This document shows positions 62,831 through 64,000 of a DNA stretch of 64,000 nt, piece by piece. The position numbers were made by a program, and so were the translations under genes. Where the stretch lies: contig JAYMTJ010000038.1 of assembly GCA_036897525.1 (NCBI GenBank), forward strand, positions 1-64,000, given 5' to 3'. The DNA comes from Pelargonium x hortorum. Taxonomy: Eukaryota; Streptophyta; Magnoliopsida; Geraniales; Geraniaceae. Position 1 is the stretch's first letter. The number at the start of each line of letters is the position of its first letter. The notes under the pieces were generated by a model, which worked only from the letters and a program-made list of their open reading frames with translations, ran no database searches and was not told the DNA's origin.

Positions 62831-64000
62831 TTGTTTAGAACCCAAACTAGAAATCCTCTAGCTTGTAAGCAGAACCGGTGTTGCTCTTTCTGGAAAAAAC
62901 AGGCTTTAAAAAGAACTTCTTTACTTGAAAACCAGAAACAGAGGAACTCACTAAAAAGAGAAATCCTTAGAATATAGAAAGGAAACCAGTAAGATATACT
63001 TCTGGGAATCCCTAAACAAAAGGTTTAATAGAAACTTCTAATGTCTCTCTACTATAGAATTGATTACGCCTATTCCCTAAGCCAGCTACTAAAAAAACCC
63101 AGACTTCAATTCTATTTTACTTTCCTTATTTCGGATCCCTTTGAAAGGCCCTAATCACTGAAATTGTTACTCACCTCTCCCAAACAAAACTAACCCCTCC
63201 TTTCTAAAGAAAGCCTTTTGTACACTCTACTTTTTTCTCTTAAGTTTAAGTCATTATTCCTTTCTAAACGAAAATCCCGCCATTTGAAGTTATAGAGCTT
63301 CTTGAATCCCCCAGTACCCTAAAGGACCTTACAATTCCAGCTAAGCCAACTAACTCCCTTAGGAAAATACCTGATGAACAAAACTACCTTACTAGAGTTT
63401 AGAAGATTTTTAAGGGTAACCCGGCTTTTCTGAATTGGAAGTGCTCTTGACTTTACTCCACTCCTGAATAACTAAAACTAAGCAAACACAGCGGATGCAG
63501 GTGCTTTTTGTTATCTATGTCAATCAGTCTTTTAAAGTAAAGTTACCGCTTAACTAAGCGTGCCCGTAGGTTGAAAAAAAGAAGTTCCTTTTACGTGGGT
63601 CCTTGCTAGACAGGTTTAAGTGAGTTTATTCTTGTGTGTCCAAAGCCCCTTTTAGTATCAACAAGTTAAGCATAGAGTCCATTTAGATTTAACAAGGAGC
63701 GTTTCTAATCCCTTTGTTAGATTCTTACCAAACTTTTGGATACAAGTTCCTTTTATTTTGTACTACCCCAGTTTTAGAAAAAGGTTTATTCCAATAAATT
63801 AAAAAAAACTTTATTTTATATGAAATTTCCTTCTACTCCTTAAGTAGCATGACAGGCCCTAATTTGATTTTTATACTGGTTCGTACAATATAGAGGTTTA
63901 ACTTTACTAGCCAGAAGATTCTCCTAAAGGGGTGGTGCCGTACCATACATCTTATAAATACTCAAACTATAAATACAGCATACTGCTTACTTATACTTGC
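62831..64000. other. mixed AT-rich sequence, no gene
   Basis: From about 62880 to 63480 the plus strand turns A/C-rich, opposite to island B; beyond that it is ordinary desert. TpA is high at 63301-63360 (5 against 2 ApT), so it is probably RIP-affected. No frame is recognised and the window ends here without a boundary. Confidence 0.45.

Noticed and set aside
1-64000. Organelle (plant or fungal mitochondrial) origin
   Set aside because: No cox, nad, atp, cob or rRNA sequence is visible in 64 kb, and the TpA/CpA pattern fits nuclear RIP better. Not excluded for a gene-empty organelle chromosome.
1-64000. Bacterial or phage DNA, CRISPR array, operons
   Set aside because: No long frames, no ribosome-binding-site spacing, no regularly spaced direct repeats.

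Overview
This 64 kb window looks like a gene-free, AT-rich block of heterochromatin from a eukaryote, most likely a filamentous ascomycete. I could not support one intact protein gene, rRNA or complete tRNA on either strand. The longest open frames are 98 and 96 codons, about what chance gives at roughly 35% G+C with extra TA steps. There are no ordered operons, Shine-Dalgarno sites, CRISPR arrays or recognisable organelle genes.

The main signal is mutational. I hand-counted dinucleotides in three desert samples (1-180, 9001-9120, 31021-31260; 540 bases). They gave TpA/ApT = 51/36 (1.42) and (CpA+TpG)/(ApC+GpT) = 38/49 (0.78). TpA excess with CpA/TpG deficit is the known footprint of repeat-induced point mutation (RIP), which turns C into T in CpA within fungal repeats. 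RIP also makes TAA and TAG, which fits the lack of open frames. The organism assignment rests on this signature alone.

The desert is interrupted by islands without the signature. Counts at 24481-24600 plus 62101-62220 give 0.90 and 1.24, at 33541-33660 0.78 and 1.17, and at 50941-51060 0.73 and 1.23. The main islands are about 20.53-20.9, 24.06-25.07, 28.38-29.48 (mixed), 32.28-34.78, 36.95-39.74, 48.69-48.96, 50.92-51.31 and 61.49-62.83 kb. They also carry most of the exact repeats: a diverged inverted pair at 29.39 and 38.56 kb beside a 20-bp palindrome, part of a 23-bp direct repeat pair (48.9 and 58.2 kb), and words shared by the 24 kb and 62 kb islands. One strand of each larger island is rich in A and C: minus at 24 and 62 kb, plus at 28 and 32-34 kb.

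The simplest reading is a nested graveyard of transposable elements. An old layer is saturated with RIP-type mutation, and younger or protected fragments, some with LTR-like ends, lie within it. A pericentromeric, centromeric or other AT-isochore setting is possible but unproven. Nothing here forms a pathway. The most notable places are the desert/island mosaic, the 38.0-38.6 kb mosaic (GC-rich patch, intron-like segment, period-6 proline tract, AAT-expanded repeat copy), the inverted-repeat element at 10.36-10.72 kb, and a small Gly/Ala-rich frame at 34.6 kb.
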